This document shows, piece after piece, positions 4,999-5,253 of a DNA stretch of 5,253 nucleotides. The position numbers and the translations under genes were made by a program. This stretch comes from Desulfococcus sp. (GTDB lineage Bacteria > Desulfobacterota > Desulfobacteria > Desulfobacterales > Desulfosalsimonadaceae), in assembly GCA_024641805.1 (NCBI GenBank), contig JAHECJ010000203.1, positions 1-5,253 on the forward strand. The letters are read 5' to 3'. Below the pieces are notes generated by a model, which made no database searches, was not told the DNA's origin, and saw only the letters and a list, made by a program, of their open reading frames with translations. Position 1 is the first letter of the stretch. Every line of letters begins with the position of its first letter.

Positions 4999-5253
4999 TT
5001 AAACCACCCATACCGTTAATCTGCTTCCCCGGTGGATAACCTTATAGCTTACCCGCCCCATGAAAAATTCCTGAACCCTTGAAAGGCCTTTCCTGCCGAC
5101 AACAATCGTACCATACCCTCCGGTTTCGGCTTCCTCTACAATTGCACCGGCCCGGCTGTAAACGCCGGTAATGATTTTCTGTTCGATTCGCGCTTCATCA
5201 AAACCGGATTTGATGAGTTTTTCTTTCACGTTAGAAAAGAGTTTCATCATTTC
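4999..5253 (-). CDS. Universal stress protein (UspA family), C-terminal part
   Basis: The gene runs off the right edge, so only the last 84 residues are present and the true start lies outside the window. An internal Met-Met near the edge is not taken as the start because the visible part begins inside the domain. The sequence shows the end of a UspA fold: a helix with KEKLIKSGFDEARIEQKI, then VEEAETGGYGTIVVGRKGLS and FFMGRVSYKVIHRG, ending in the final strand LTVWVV. The ATP-binding motif G-2x-G-9x-G-(S/T) is seen as G-RK-G-9x-G, but the next residue is Arg instead of Ser/Thr. I recall this GRVS form from other deltaproteobacterial members, so it is probably a subfamily trait and not damage. 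These proteins act in the cytoplasm in stress or energy limitation. It would be the first visible gene of the minus-strand series. Confidence 0.88.
   Translation of the reverse strand, partial: EMMKLFSNVKEKLIKSGFDEARIEQKIITGVYSRAGAIVEEAETGGYGTIVVGRKGLSRVQEFFMGRVSYKVIHRGSRLTVWVV

Overview
The window looks like a chromosomal segment of an anaerobic deltaproteobacterium (Desulfobacterota, perhaps Desulfobacterales or a syntrophic relative). This is inferred from gene style, not from a marker gene. The pointers are a class III CoA-transferase behind a sigma-54-type promoter, a cytidylate-kinase-like protein with an N-terminal KW-containing extension, a universal stress protein ending of the VGRKGLSRVQEFFMGRVS type, a small phasin-like protein next to a FadD/FAA1-type acyl-CoA synthetase, and degenerate 7-bp tandem repeats between genes. 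No rRNA, tRNA, CRISPR array, transposase or phage gene is visible.

Layout. Positions 1-355 are non-coding. They hold two perfect short inverted repeats, a well-formed -24/-12 (sigma-54) promoter at 270-285, and the ribosome binding site of the first gene. Positions 356-1545 (+) encode a CaiB/BaiF-type (class III) CoA-transferase. It is split by a one-base deletion in an A-run at 689-694; restoring one A gives a normal 396-residue protein with its catalytic Asp. Positions 1546-1927 lie between convergent genes and carry a 7-bp tandem repeat, a REP-like inverted-repeat cluster and two small palindromes.

The rest is on the minus strand. Read in transcription order it is: the C-terminal part of a universal stress protein (runs off the right edge), a 109-base spacer with two facing arrays of 7-bp repeats, a cytidylate-kinase-like protein, a small helical phasin-like protein, and a long-chain acyl-CoA synthetase that ends at 1928. 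The spacers are about 120, 56 and 66 bases, so these four could be co-transcribed, but no promoter could be assigned within the set.

Functional reading. Both large genes make acyl-CoA thioesters, one by CoA transfer and the other by ATP-dependent ligation, so the locus fits uptake and activation of fatty or other organic acids. The phasin-like protein would fit a link to storage granules. The stress protein and kinase-like protein suggest an energy or nucleotide-sensing theme. None of this establishes a new system. The items most worth checking are the frameshift in the CoA-transferase, its sigma-54 promoter with upstream palindromes, the paired heptamer arrays, and the small gene beside the acyl-CoA synthetase.
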